A stretch of DNA of 64,000 nt from an uncultured Prevotellaceae bacterium. Lineage in GTDB: Bacteria; Bacteroidota; Bacteroidia; Bacteroidales; Bacteroidaceae. Every line of letters starts with the position of its first letter. The first letter of the stretch is position 1. The notes under the pieces were generated by a model. That model was not told the DNA's origin and made no database searches. It was given only the letters and a program-made list of their open reading frames with translations. Made by a program: the position numbers and the translations under genes. Shown here piece after piece: positions 26,496 to 35,640 of the stretch. Location: contig CADCIB010000009.1 in assembly GCA_902801375.1 (NCBI GenBank), positions 1 through 64,000 of the forward strand. Reading direction: 5' to 3'.

Positions 26496-28386
26496 GGGCG
26501 GTGGATGGCTTGTCGTCGCGCGAGGACGGTCGGCCGGACTTGGGTGAGTCGTAGAGTTGCGCGATGAGGTCAGGGCGGCCGATGCGGCGCAGTTCGCGCT
26601 CGATGTTGCGCCGCTCTTCGGGCTTATACCAGAAGAAGAACTGGCGCTGGGCGAGTTTCTCGCGCTGCGTCTTGGCGCTGAAGACGGGCTGGAGGGTATA
26701 GGGGTCGAAGCCTGTGTACCAGGTCTCTGTGGCCACAGTCATGGGTGTGGGCGTGAAGTCCTGCACCTGCTCGAGGTGGAAGTCGAGGCGCTTGGTGATG
26801 ACGGCGAGCTCGGCCATATCGGCCTCTTCGCATCCCGGGTGGGAACTGATGAAATAGGGGATGATCTGCTGGCGGAGGTTCTCTTCGCGGTTGATGCGGT
26901 CGAAGATGCGCTTGAACTGTTCGAAGAGCTGGAACGAGGGTTTGCGCATCTGCATGAGGACGCGGTCGGAGGTGTGCTCGGGTGCCACTTTCAGACGGCC
27001 GCTGACGTGCTGGCAGATGAGCTCGCGGGTGTAGGCCCGGGCGGCCTGGTTGACCTGCTCGTCGGGGCTGCGGTGGAGCAGCAGGTCGTAGCGCACGCCG
27101 CTGCCGATGAAACTCTTCTTGATGCCGGGCAGGGCGTCGACGGCGTGGTAGATGTCGAGCAGGTGTGTGTGGTCGGTGTTGAGGTTGGGACAGACGGCGG
27201 GATGGATGCACGAGGGGCGCCGGCAGCGCTCACAGGCCTTGAGGTTGCGGCCGTGCATGCCGTACATATTGGCCGAGGGTCCGCCGAGGTCGGAGAGGTA
27301 GCCTTTGAAGTCGGGCAGCTGGACCACTTGCCTGACCTCGCGGAGGATGCTCTCTTTGGAGCGGCAGGTGATGAACTTGCCCTGATGGGCGGAGATGGTG
27401 CAGAAGGCGCACCCGCCGAAGCATCCGCGATGGATGTTGACGGAGTGGCGTATCATCTCGTAGGCGGGTATGCGCTTGTCCTTGTATTTCGGGTGAGGCA
27501 GGCGCGTGTAGGGCAGGTCGAAGGAGGCGTCGAGCTCCTCGGTGGTCATGGGGGGATAGGGTGGATTGACGATGGCGTAGACATTGCCCACACGCTGTAG
27601 GAGGCGCTGTGCGTGCATCTTGTTGGACTCTTCCTCGATGTGGCGGAAGTTCTCGGCTTCGGCGCGTTTGGAGCGCAGGCACTCCTCGTGGGAGTGGAGC
27701 ACGATGTCGTCGGGCGTGATGCCACCGGGAATGTCGCTCTCGCGTGCGAGGAAAACGGTCTGGGGGAGGTAGTTGATGGCCTTCATGGGGACGCCCTTGT
27801 CGAGCTCTTCGGCAATGCGCACGATGGTCTTCTCGCCCATACCGTAGCTGATGATGTCGGCTCCGGCGTCGCAGAGAATGCAGCGGCGCAGGGTGTCCTG
27901 CCAGTAGTCGTAGTGGGTGAGCCGGCGGAGCGACGCCTCGATGCCTCCCAGCACGATGGGCACGTCGGGGAAGAGCTGCCGCAGGATGCGGCTATAGACG
28001 ATGGTGGGGTATTCCGGCCGGCAGTCGTGGCGCCCGTCGGGGCTGTAAGCATCCTCAGAGCGCAGGCGGCGGTTGGCGGTGTATTTGTTGACCATTGAGT
28101 CCATACATCCCGGCGAGATGCCGAAGAAGAGGCGCGGGCGGCCGAGCTTCTTGAAGTCGCGGAAGTCGCCGTGCCAGTCGGGTTGCGGCACGATGGCCAC
28201 GCGATAGCCGTGAGCCTCGAGCACACGCCCGATGACGGCCACCCCGAACGAAGGATGGTCCACATAAGCATCGCCCGAGAAGAGGATGACGTCGAGCGAG
28301 TCCCATCCCCGCAGTTCCAGCTCTTTCTTGGTGGTGGGCAGGAAGTCGGTGAGTGGATGGGCGGTGGATGATGGACGATCGGGCAT
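26419..28386 (-). CDS. YgiQ-family radical SAM protein
   Basis: 655 residues from the ATG at 28386 (MPDRPSSTAH). A longer in-frame start exists at 28467 but would be translated through the heptamer repeats and overlap the upstream gene, so 28386 is preferred. N-terminal B12-binding-like region with LFSGDAYVDHPSFG, then the radical SAM core with CFGGCAFC (CxxxCxxC cluster), SAHQGK after it, and a C-terminal DUF3362-type segment including TPTPMTVATETWYTGFDPYT. The family is widespread; its reaction is not established. The C-terminal ~25 residues are encoded in the overlap with the PP2C-like gene. Confidence 0.9.
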   Translation of the reverse strand: MPDRPSSTAHPLTDFLPTTKKELELRGWDSLDVILFSGDAYVDHPSFGVAVIGRVLEAHGYRVAIVPQPDWHGDFRDFKKLGRPRLFFGISPGCMDSMVNKYTANRRLRSEDAYSPDGRHDCRPEYPTIVYSRILRQLFPDVPIVLGGIEASLRRLTHYDYWQDTLRRCILCDAGADIISYGMGEKTIVRIAEELDKGVPMKAINYLPQTVFLARESDIPGGITPDDIVLHSHEECLRSKRAEAENFRHIEEESNKMHAQRLLQRVGNVYAIVNPPYPPMTTEELDASFDLPYTRLPHPKYKDKRIPAYEMIRHSVNIHRGCFGGCAFCTISAHQGKFITCRSKESILREVRQVVQLPDFKGYLSDLGGPSANMYGMHGRNLKACERCRRPSCIHPAVCPNLNTDHTHLLDIYHAVDALPGIKKSFIGSGVRYDLLLHRSPDEQVNQAARAYTRELICQHVSGRLKVAPEHTSDRVLMQMRKPSFQLFEQFKRIFDRINREENLRQQIIPYFISSHPGCEEADMAELAVITKRLDFHLEQVQDFTPTPMTVATETWYTGFDPYTLQPVFSAKTQREKLAQRQFFFWYKPEERRNIERELRRIGRPDLIAQLYDSPKSGRPSSRDDKPSTAHDHHRTDHRREDKPGHQRRRPPRRS

Positions 28387-28448
28387 GAGAGGTGAGGGGT
28401 GAGAGGTGAGAGGTGAGAGGTGAGGGGTGAGAGGTGAGAGGTGAGAGG
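28386..28448. repeat. nine 7-bp repeats between two genes
   Basis: Nine contiguous heptamers TGAGAGG (or TGAGGGG in two of nine) fill exactly the space between the stop codon of the 97-residue gene (28449-28451) and the ygiQ-type start codon, whose A is the last base of the last repeat. On the coding strand the unit is CCTCTCA. Confidence 0.95.
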
Positions 28449-28742
28449 TTAGTGGGTCTTCTCCCACTCGACGAAGGCGGCGACGAGATTTTGCAGGCCG
28501 ATGGCCTTCATGTCGGTGTGATAGACGACGTCGAGGCAGAGATCGAGCAACTGGCGGTCGACTTCGGTCTGCGACTCGAGGATGGCGCGGCAGTTGAACT
28601 TCAGTTTCTCCACGACAATTTCGTCGATGATGCCGTTGCTGTCGACGAGGTTGCTCAGCAGGGCATAGCGGCGGAGGGTCTCCATGTGTTGGTCGGTCAC
28701 CTCTATGGTGCGCGATCCTTTGGCGTTTGCGATGATATTCAT
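28449..28742 (-). CDS. small conserved hypothetical protein
   Basis: 97 residues, soluble, predicted mostly helical (MNIIANAKGSRTIEVTDQHM at the start). Contains VDSNGIIDEIVVEKLKFN and ends FVEWEKTH. No family recognised. Position between the large lipoprotein gene (30 bp upstream) and the ygiQ-type gene in the same direction supports it as a real operon member. Its stop codon directly abuts the heptamer repeat tract. Confidence 0.7.
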   Translation of the reverse strand: MNIIANAKGSRTIEVTDQHMETLRRYALLSNLVDSNGIIDEIVVEKLKFNCRAILESQTEVDRQLLDLCLDVVYHTDMKAIGLQNLVAAFVEWEKTH

Positions 28743-28772
28743 GTGAGTCAGAATTTAGGAATTACTTATTTT

Positions 28773-31460
28773 TCATTGGGGACAGAGGAAGTTGACGATG
28801 CCCTTCATGATGGTGGCCCGCTTGCGGTAGGAGGTGATGCACTCGAAGGGGAATCCCATCGTGAACGTGCGGTAGTCCTTGCCCTGATAGGCCACGCAGG
28901 CAGAGGCGCCGCCGTCGTAGGCCATCGCGCTGAAGGCGGGTGCGACGGGCTGGAGGATGTCGGTGGCGGTGGCGGCATAGTGGGTAGCGTTGAGCGTGCG
29001 GTAGAAGACGGTCTCGGTGCCCAGTCCGTTGACGATGGAGTCGGAAGGCTGCCGCGTGGCGCCTGCCGCCTGGGTCTTCAGGATGGAGGCGAGGAAGCGG
29101 GCGTCGTCGTCCTGCCGCATGTCTGACCCCACGTAGGCGCCGCTCACCATGATGGCGCCGCCGCTATGGGCGTAGCGCGTGAGTTTCTCCTGCATCTTGC
29201 GGCTGAACGTCTTGTAGGGCAGCAAAGTGTTGCCGTCGGTTTTCTCGAGTCCGAGCAGCATGTCGACGATGTGGTATTTCAAGAGGTCTATCCTACCCTG
29301 CTCAACGGCTTCCGACGAACAGCTGCTGACGTTGTATTGCAGCATGCTCTTCATGGCCTCAGCGTGGATGTAGGCATCGTTGAAGTCGTTGCCCGCGATG
29401 AACCGTCCCTGCCATTCCTGGCCGCTATAGCCCAGTCCGCCGGGACCCTCGATGCCGATTTTCTGCTTGTCGAAACACTGCTGTGCCCCACTCCATCCTG
29501 CCGTCAGCCCGTAGCCGACACCCGGGTCGAGGTCGAAGTCGAAGCCCTGCTCCGTCTCGGTGTTGCGAACGGCGGGCGCTCCCACGCGATGGAAGCCATT
29601 GACAATCATCATGGAGCGGGTGGCTCCGGGATGGTAGAGGGCGGAAACGGTCTCTGAGGGGAAGCTCTCGCCGCCTTTGTTGACGGCCGTGACCTTGAAA
29701 TTGTAGACGATGCCGGGCTGCAGGTCCATCTTGCACGAGGTGCCGCGAACGAGGGTGCCGTTGTTGAAAGCCCCCGTGCCGGAGGCGGTGTAGACGACAT
29801 ACTCGTCGGGCTGTGCCGACTCTTCGAGGTCGTCGTGGGTGGCTTCCCAGGCAATCTTCACCGTGTTGGCCGTCTGGAACTCCACACTCAGGCAGCGCGG
29901 CGGCAACGGGGCCACCGTGTAGTGGGTGGAATGGGCCTGAGCCGTGAAGCGGAGGATGCTCTTATAGATGCTCCTGGCCAGGAGGAAGCGGAACTTCGGG
30001 TCGTGAGCCAGCAGCATGTCGGGGAAGCTCTGGTGCGACAACGTCTCGACAATGACCGACGGCACGTAGGGGCAGCGCGTCTCTGAGTAGTTGGCGTCGC
30101 GCAGCTCGCGGATGGGCCATTCTGTGGCGCAGTAGTGACTCATATCGTGCTGGATGCCGTCGAGGATCTGGGCGATGAATGTCTTGGAGGCCTCTCTGGA
30201 AATGCCTGCGGGCAGGATGCCGCCCGAAGAGCCTGTGGTGCAGACGCCCAGCGAACCGTAGATGGAGGCATAGTCCATGTGGTAGCCGGCATCGCTGTGG
30301 ACGGCCACAGAGAGCTCGATGGGCACATGCAGGCCAACGGAATCAGGCACGTAGCAAGACCCGCCAGCGAGCCAGTTCGACATGTAGGAGCGGGCGTTGA
30401 TGTCGTCGCGATAGTCGTCTTCGCCTCCCTTTGTGCTATAGACAGACAAAGGCGCCCCCGCCCATTGGGCATAGTAGCGAGCGCCCTCGAGGCAGCGTGG
30501 CATGTTGCTGACAGAACCGCCCCGCACGATGTTGCCCATACCGCCGCCAAAGCGCACGGCATCGGCGCCGACGAAGCCTTTGCTGCGGCTCTCGTTGGTG
30601 AGCTCCACGCGGTTGCGCTCGCTGCTGCCCTCCTCGAAGTCGAAGGTGCCGAGATAGACCCACGTGCCCTGCCCCATCTGCTGGTTGACCAGGAACTGCG
30701 TGGCCTGCCCCTTGTGGTAGACGGTGTAGTGGGCATCGTCGATGCTGCCGTCGACCTGGGGATAGCTGACGTAGACGGCGTAGGCGCCCGTCTCAGGAAT
30801 GGTGGGTTGATAGGAGATGGAGCTGGTGGCGGTCTTCGCCGTTGCTGCCTGTCGCGCCGTACCTGCCCGGAAGGGGTTGTCGCCCTCGTAGAGAGGGTCA
30901 GGATGGAAGGCGAATCCCAGGGAGTCGGCATCCTTCCAGCGGTGGGAGGCGGATGAATATTCGGTATAGTCGTTGTGCCCCGTGTCGTTGTCGACGATCA
31001 CCTCATGGCGCTGCCAGTCGCGTTCGCGCGGCATGAACACATTGGCGCCGGCCTTCTCGAGCATGGGCACGAGGAACGGCACAACGATGGTCTGTGTGAA
31101 AAGGTCTTCGGTGGTGCCGAAGAGGAAAGGGCGCTGCCATTTCCACTGCGCTTTCTCCTGATCGTAGTAGCGCCCGTGACTGGGCCAAACGGTGATGTGG
31201 CGGTTGTAGAGTCCGCGTGCGATGGAGAAGGGTTTGGAGACGTTTCTCACCCAGGGCTCCCCGTCGTAGTCGATTCCCCGCCAGAGGTTGTCGGTATGCT
31301 TGGGTTTCTTGGCTTCAGCATCGGTGGGGCTGTCCGTGCCCGTAGTGGTGTGAACAGATGGGGTGGTCGGAGGTTGTTGGTCGACAACCACACGTTTCGT
31401 GCCGCATGCTGAAAGCAGCAGGCAGACGACTCCCAATGCAAAGAGTTTCAGGTTGCTCAT
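28773..31460 (-). CDS. large lipoprotein with golvesin/xanthan-lyase-like and amidase-like domains
   Basis: 895 residues from the ATG at 31460 (MSNLKLFALG), chosen because it overlaps the acyltransferase stop as ATGA and gives a clean lipoprotein signal with lipobox LLSAC. A golvesin C-terminal-like beta domain (about residues 160-290, found in proteins annotated as xanthan lyase) includes QGTWVYLGTFDF. It is followed by a region with VAVHSDAGY (about 385-393), reminiscent of the metal-binding part of N-acetylmuramoyl-L-alanine amidases, then a fibronectin type III domain (about 530-620) and a C-terminal alpha/beta domain. Probably acts on the cell surface or in the periplasm; the substrate is unproven. 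Confidence 0.75.
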   Translation of the reverse strand: MSNLKLFALGVVCLLLSACGTKRVVVDQQPPTTPSVHTTTGTDSPTDAEAKKPKHTDNLWRGIDYDGEPWVRNVSKPFSIARGLYNRHITVWPSHGRYYDQEKAQWKWQRPFLFGTTEDLFTQTIVVPFLVPMLEKAGANVFMPRERDWQRHEVIVDNDTGHNDYTEYSSASHRWKDADSLGFAFHPDPLYEGDNPFRAGTARQAATAKTATSSISYQPTIPETGAYAVYVSYPQVDGSIDDAHYTVYHKGQATQFLVNQQMGQGTWVYLGTFDFEEGSSERNRVELTNESRSKGFVGADAVRFGGGMGNIVRGGSVSNMPRCLEGARYYAQWAGAPLSVYSTKGGEDDYRDDINARSYMSNWLAGGSCYVPDSVGLHVPIELSVAVHSDAGYHMDYASIYGSLGVCTTGSSGGILPAGISREASKTFIAQILDGIQHDMSHYCATEWPIRELRDANYSETRCPYVPSVIVETLSHQSFPDMLLAHDPKFRFLLARSIYKSILRFTAQAHSTHYTVAPLPPRCLSVEFQTANTVKIAWEATHDDLEESAQPDEYVVYTASGTGAFNNGTLVRGTSCKMDLQPGIVYNFKVTAVNKGGESFPSETVSALYHPGATRSMMIVNGFHRVGAPAVRNTETEQGFDFDLDPGVGYGLTAGWSGAQQCFDKQKIGIEGPGGLGYSGQEWQGRFIAGNDFNDAYIHAEAMKSMLQYNVSSCSSEAVEQGRIDLLKYHIVDMLLGLEKTDGNTLLPYKTFSRKMQEKLTRYAHSGGAIMVSGAYVGSDMRQDDDARFLASILKTQAAGATRQPSDSIVNGLGTETVFYRTLNATHYAATATDILQPVAPAFSAMAYDGGASACVAYQGKDYRTFTMGFPFECITSYRKRATIMKGIVNFLCPQ

Positions 31461-32017
31461 GAACAGTCGTCTCCGATGGTGAATTTTTCCGGGTGTTTTC
31501 CTTTGCAATCCTTATAATATTGCTTGATGGACCGCATTTCGTTGTCGAGGTCGCCCGTGGGGATGAAACTCCGGGTACAGGAGATGAGCTTCTTCTCGTA
31601 GTCGAGGGCATAGAGGAGCACGGGTATCTGAGCCTTCATGGCGATGAAGTAGAAACCCTTTTTCCAATCAGCGTTTCTCGAGCGTGTGCCCTCGGGAGTG
31701 ATGCAAAGCCTGAAGGTCTGCTCCTGACGTGCCGTCTCAGCCAGATTGTCGGTCATGCTGCTGTTCTTCGACCGCCACACGGGTATCCCCCCGATACGTC
31801 GGAAGTACGTACCGAGCGGTCCACGAAACCATTCCTTCTTCATCAGGAATCCGATTTTCAGCCCTTCAGCCCTCATATACAATTGTCCGAGGACGAAGTC
31901 CCAGTTGCTGGTGTGGGGTGCCAGGCAGATGATGTATTTCTCGGGGTGAGCTACGGTGACCTCTTTTCGCCACCCCCAGCGTTTATACAAGAGCCATTGG
32001 CAGAATCGCTGCATCAT
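31457..32017 (-). CDS. 1-acyl-glycerol-3-phosphate acyltransferase-like protein
   Basis: 186 residues, PlsC-type acyltransferase family. HTSNWD (about residues 35-40) corresponds to the HxxxxD catalytic motif, GIPVWRSKN to block II, and PEGTRSR (about 111-117) to the substrate phosphate-binding block. Short version without long N-terminal helices. Members acylate lysophospholipids or related glycerolipids at the membrane. The stop overlaps the following lipoprotein start by ATGA, so the two are translationally coupled. Confidence 0.88.
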   Translation of the reverse strand: MMQRFCQWLLYKRWGWRKEVTVAHPEKYIICLAPHTSNWDFVLGQLYMRAEGLKIGFLMKKEWFRGPLGTYFRRIGGIPVWRSKNSSMTDNLAETARQEQTFRLCITPEGTRSRNADWKKGFYFIAMKAQIPVLLYALDYEKKLISCTRSFIPTGDLDNEMRSIKQYYKDCKGKHPEKFTIGDDCS

Positions 32018-32038
32018 GCCGTTTTCGTATTGTTTTGA

Positions 32039-32311
32039 TTATTGGAGGTTGGATATCTGGTCGACGATTTCACTCGCCTCCTTGTTGAAATGCTCTATCA
32101 GATCCTTGAAATAAACCTTACTCGACATGCCTGGCTCAGGATGGGAAATACGGTTCACATAATTGTTCTGAAGATGAACAATGGAGGAAAGGATAGGCGA
32201 CACGTTCTCGCTGCCTGGTTTCGCAGAATACAACTGTGCTGCCACACACTCGGCAAGGAGTTCCTCACAAATGTAGTTGATACTTTTCTTTAAACACCTT
32301 TTGTTTGCCAT
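32039..32311 (-). CDS. conserved Bacteroidales hypothetical protein
   Basis: 90 residues from the ATG at 32311 (MANKRCLKKSINYICEELLA), preferred over one 10 codons upstream because related Bacteroidetes proteins typically begin this way. All-helical, soluble, with HPEPGM and YFKDLIEHFNKEA in the second half. I recognise it as a small conserved family without known function. First gene of the minus-strand string that continues into the acyltransferase 21 bp on. A TACATTTG box (32339-32346, minus strand) could be its promoter. Confidence 0.7.
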   Translation of the reverse strand: MANKRCLKKSINYICEELLAECVAAQLYSAKPGSENVSPILSSIVHLQNNYVNRISHPEPGMSSKVYFKDLIEHFNKEASEIVDQISNLQ

Positions 32312-32417
32312 AACGCTTCTCTTTTCTTGTTTACATGGCAAATGTAATAAGAAAAAATGAAAAACAAGGCAAATTCAAAAAAAAATCGCATCTTTATGAT
32401 GAATTTTATCCGTTTTC

Positions 32418-32449
32418 TTTCCAAAACCAAAATAATTTCCGTAATTTTG
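32418..32449 (+). promoter_or_regulatory. probable pfp promoter
   Basis: TTTC (32418-32421), 20-bp spacer, TAATTTTG (32442-32449); the -33 element differs from TTTG by one base. The leader would be about 50 nt to the ATG at 32507. Confidence 0.6.
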
Positions 32450-32506
32450 CACGCATATTTTACGTTTTTGTTATTTAAGGTAAATATTTTTTCAAGGATT
32501 ATCAAC

Positions 32507-34153
32507 ATGGAAAAAAGTGCATTACAGAAAGCGCGCACAGCCTATCAGCCGAAATTGCCCAAGGCACTGCAGGGCGATGTACAGGTGATTGAGGGCGCTG
32601 CGACTCAGAGCGTCGACAATCAGCAGGAAATCAAGGCATTGTTCCCAAACACCTATGGCATGCCTCTCATCGAGTTCGCTCCCGGCGAGCAGAAAGAGCA
32701 TCCCGCCATCAACGTCGGCGTGATTCTCAGCGGCGGACAGGCTCCTGGTGGACACAACGTCATCACGGGTCTCTTCGACACACTGAAGAAGCTCAACCCC
32801 GAGAACCGCCTCTTTGGCTTCATCCTCGGCCCCGACGGACTGGTGCAGCACAACTACAAGGAGATCACAGCCGACTTCATCGACGAGTATCGCAACACGG
32901 GCGGCTTCGACATGATCGGCTCCGGACGTACGAAACTCGACCGCGAAGAGCAGTTTGAGAAGGGACTGGAGATTATCCGCGAGCTCAACATCAAGGCCAT
33001 CGTCATCATCGGCGGCGACGACTCCAACACCAACGCCTGCATCCTGGCAGAATATTATGCCGCCAAGAACTACGGCGTGCAGGTGATTGGCTGCCCCAAG
33101 ACCATCGACGGCGACCTGAAGAACGAGCAGATAGAAACCAGCTTCGGCTTCGACACAGCCTGCAAGGTGTATGCCGAACTCATCGGAAACATTGAGCGCG
33201 ACTGCAACTCTGCCCGCAAATACTGGCACTTCATCAAGGTGATGGGCCGCTCGGCCAGCCACATCGCCCTCGAGTGCGCCCTGCAGACGCAACCCAACGT
33301 GTGCCTCATCTCTGAGGAGGTGGAGCAGAAAGACATGTCGCTCAACGACGTGGTGGACTACATCGTAGACTCTGTGCTGCGTCGTGCTGCCGACGGCAAC
33401 AACTTCGGTACCGTGATCATCCCAGAGGGACTCATCGAGTTCATCCCCCACATCAAGCGTCTCATCGCACAGCTCAACGACATCCTGGCACAGCCCGAGT
33501 CGTTCAACCTCGCCGTGTCGCGCAACGACCTGATCGACTTCATCAAGAGTCAGCTCACCGACGAGAACCTCGTGGTCTTCAATGCCCTGCCCATGAACGT
33601 AGCACGCCAGCTGGCCTTCGACCGCGACCCACACGGCAACGTACAGGTAAGCCAGATTGAGACGGAGAAGCTTCTCTCCACGATGGTGGCACAGCGCGTA
33701 GAAAAATTCAAGCGCTGGGGACGCTACAAGGGAAAGTTCTCTGTGCAGACTCATTTCTTCGGCTACGAGGGACGCTGCGCCTCACCGTCGAACTACGACG
33801 CCAACTACTGCTATGCCCTCGGCACCAGTGCCGCCCAGCTCATCGCCGCCGGCAAGACGGGCTATATGGCTATCGTGAAAAACACGACGGCTCCCGTTGA
33901 CCAATGGGTGCCGGGCGGTGTGCCCATCACGATGATGATGAACATGGAGCGACGCAAGGGCAAGATGAAGCCCGTCATCCGCAAGGCGCTGGTCGACCTG
34001 AACGGCAACCCCTTCAAGACCTTCGCCTCACAGCGCGACCGCTGGGCCTATGAGACGGCCTACGTCTATCCGGGTCCCATCCAGTATTGGGGTCCCACAG
34101 AGGTATGCGACCGTCCCACGATGACCCTGCAGTTAGAAAAGAGTAAGAAGTAG
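32507..34153 (+). CDS. pfp: pyrophosphate--fructose-6-phosphate 1-phosphotransferase
   Basis: Phosphorylates fructose 6-phosphate with PPi instead of ATP, reversibly, in glycolysis. 548 residues from the ATG at 32507 ([18 protein letters not shown]), which matches the long (about 550 residue) PFK-II class; in-frame ATGs further upstream precede the promoter. Motifs: [16 protein letters not shown] (PPi-binding), [13 protein letters not shown] with the GGDD that marks PPi specificity, [12 protein letters not shown] with the catalytic TIDGD, and [14 protein letters not shown]. Pairs functionally with PPDK at the left end. GH25 gene follows 26 bp downstream. Confidence 0.96.
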   Translation: MEKSALQKARTAYQPKLPKALQGDVQVIEGAATQSVDNQQEIKALFPNTYGMPLIEFAPGEQKEHPAINVGVILSGGQAPGGHNVITGLFDTLKKLNPENRLFGFILGPDGLVQHNYKEITADFIDEYRNTGGFDMIGSGRTKLDREEQFEKGLEIIRELNIKAIVIIGGDDSNTNACILAEYYAAKNYGVQVIGCPKTIDGDLKNEQIETSFGFDTACKVYAELIGNIERDCNSARKYWHFIKVMGRSASHIALECALQTQPNVCLISEEVEQKDMSLNDVVDYIVDSVLRRAADGNNFGTVIIPEGLIEFIPHIKRLIAQLNDILAQPESFNLAVSRNDLIDFIKSQLTDENLVVFNALPMNVARQLAFDRDPHGNVQVSQIETEKLLSTMVAQRVEKFKRWGRYKGKFSVQTHFFGYEGRCASPSNYDANYCYALGTSAAQLIAAGKTGYMAIVKNTTAPVDQWVPGGVPITMMMNMERRKGKMKPVIRKALVDLNGNPFKTFASQRDRWAYETAYVYPGPIQYWGPTEVCDRPTMTLQLEKSKK

Positions 34154-34179
34154 CCTAAGCGCGTACAATATTCTCATCA

Positions 34180-35004
34180 ATGTCCAGACATAGAAAAACG
34201 ACAAAACCCAAGAAACGCCCCCACGCGCGCCACGCTACCCTCCTGGGCAAGCTGCCGCGCTGGGCATGGGTGCTGGGCGGCGTCGCCGTCATCGTGGCCT
34301 ATGTCTGGACATTTTATTATTTCTTCGTAGGACCCTACGGCTTCCGCTGGAGAGCCATCTACGGCGATGCTAAATATCCCTCCGGCTACGAGATACGCGG
34401 CATCGACATCAGTCACTATCAGGGCGACATCGACTGGGAACAGCTACAGAACGCCATGATTGAGAAATGCCCCATCCGCTTCGTCATGATCAAGGCCACA
34501 GAAGGGGCATCGCGTCTCGACCCGATGTTCAACGACAACTTCCGCAACGCACGCGACTATGGCTTCATTCGCGGCGCCTACCACTTCTGGAGCAACAAGT
34601 CGTCGGCACGCGAACAGGCACAGTTCTTCCTCAAGCGCGTACACCTGCAGAAGGGCGACTTGCCCCCTGTGCTCGACGTGGAGCATAAGCCGAAGGACAT
34701 GTCGGACGATGATTTCCGACGCGAGGTGCTCACTTGGCTTCACATCGTGGAGGACAAATACCACGTGAAGCCGATCATCTATACCTATTATAAATTTAAG
34801 GTGAACTATCTCGGCACCCCTGTATTCGACGACTATCCCTATTGGATAGCCCACTACTACGTTGACAAGATTGAATACAAAGGTCCCTGGAAATTCTGGC
34901 AGCATACCGATGCCGGCCGGCTCCCAGGCATCAAGGGCTATGTGGACTTCAACCTATACAACGGCAGCTACTACGATCTGAAGCGCCTTTGCATAGACCG
35001 CTGA
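34180..35004 (+). CDS. membrane-anchored GH25 lysozyme
   Basis: 274 residues. Basic N-terminus and one membrane helix (about 27-49, a signal anchor), then a glycoside hydrolase family 25 domain (about 72-270). Motifs: GIDISHYQGDIDW with the first catalytic Asp, MIKATEGAS, RGAYHFWS and LDVEHKP with the catalytic Asp-x-Glu. The family cleaves the N-acetylmuramic acid-GlcNAc bond of peptidoglycan. The active site would face the periplasm, suggesting cell wall remodelling. Downstream of pfp by 26 bp and probably on the same mRNA. Confidence 0.93.
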   Translation: MSRHRKTTKPKKRPHARHATLLGKLPRWAWVLGGVAVIVAYVWTFYYFFVGPYGFRWRAIYGDAKYPSGYEIRGIDISHYQGDIDWEQLQNAMIEKCPIRFVMIKATEGASRLDPMFNDNFRNARDYGFIRGAYHFWSNKSSAREQAQFFLKRVHLQKGDLPPVLDVEHKPKDMSDDDFRREVLTWLHIVEDKYHVKPIIYTYYKFKVNYLGTPVFDDYPYWIAHYYVDKIEYKGPWKFWQHTDAGRLPGIKGYVDFNLYNGSYYDLKRLCIDR

Positions 35005-35008
35005 AATA

Positions 35009-35045
35009 AAAAACGAGCCGCATCAGACGTATTGTCCAATGCGGC
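35009..35045 (-). terminator. terminator of the 50-residue membrane protein gene
   Basis: GCCGCAT (35017-35023) pairs with ATGCGGC (35039-35045). The minus-strand reading continues TCGTTTTTTATT. It sits between convergent genes and may also slow transcription from the GH25 side. The intervening 35046-35202 holds no gene. Confidence 0.65.
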
Positions 35046-35202
35046 ATCAGGTCGTGGTAGACGTTTCGGATAATAAGAGAATGTTTGTTTGTGGCAGCAA
35101 AATTACTAAAAAACAAACAAAACACAAAGAAAAAAGCAAGAAAAATTACGATTTCCTACTCATTAAAATATGTAAAATGGAAGAACGGGGTGATTTTCCC
35201 TA

Positions 35203-35355
35203 TCAATTGGCAAAGAAAAGAAAATAAGCGGCAACGGCCAGCGCCAACAAACCGATGATGCCTTTGAGCAGACAACTGGTCACTTTCTTCACCACAAACG
35301 CTGCCACTACAACCAAGAGCAGCACTCCTACATATACATATAACGAATCCATCAT
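35203..35355 (-). CDS. 50-residue two-helix membrane protein
   Basis: Starts MMDSLYVYVG, ends AYFLFFAN. Two hydrophobic segments (about residues 5-22 and 28-48) are joined by a short basic loop (VKKVTSC). Regular codon use, a terminator 160 bp downstream and a clean stop support a real gene. No family recognised; small membrane proteins of this type can be regulators, toxins or phage-shock-like, but nothing here decides. Upstream (35356 on) is the repeat tract that separates it from the rluA-type gene. Confidence 0.55.
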   Translation of the reverse strand: MMDSLYVYVGVLLLVVVAAFVVKKVTSCLLKGIIGLLALAVAAYFLFFAN

Positions 35356-35372
35356 CTATTATTTTTTTCTTT

Positions 35373-35640
35373 TGTTACTTTGTCTATATGTTTCTTCTGG
35401 ACACTACTCGGCACCCATCGCTGATTGCCTCCCCCTAATGACCTCCCCTAATGACCTCCCCTAACCCCTCCTGTAGGAGGGGGACTGGTTTGTTTTGTTA
35501 CCTCCTGTAGGAGGGGGACTGGTTTGTTTTGTTACCTCCTGTAGGAGGGGGACTGGTCTGTTTTGTTACCTCCTGTAGGAGGGGACTGGTTTGTTTTGTT
35601 ACCTCCTGTAGGAGGGGGCTGTTTATATATTGCGCTCAGT
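35373..35640. repeat. five tandem 34-bp units with CCTCCTGTAGGAGG palindrome
   Basis: cctcct of the palindrome starts at 35467, 35501, 35535, 35569 and 35602 (34, 34, 34, 33 bp apart). The units also share ggtttgttttgttac. One stray copy of the GTTACTTTGTCTAT repeat lies at 35379-35392. No gene in 35356-35901. Confidence 0.85.

Noticed and set aside
32522-33754. A 410-codon open frame on the minus strand
   Set aside because: Antisense to pfp, whose motifs are unambiguous; composition is Val/Asp/Leu-biased and without motif.
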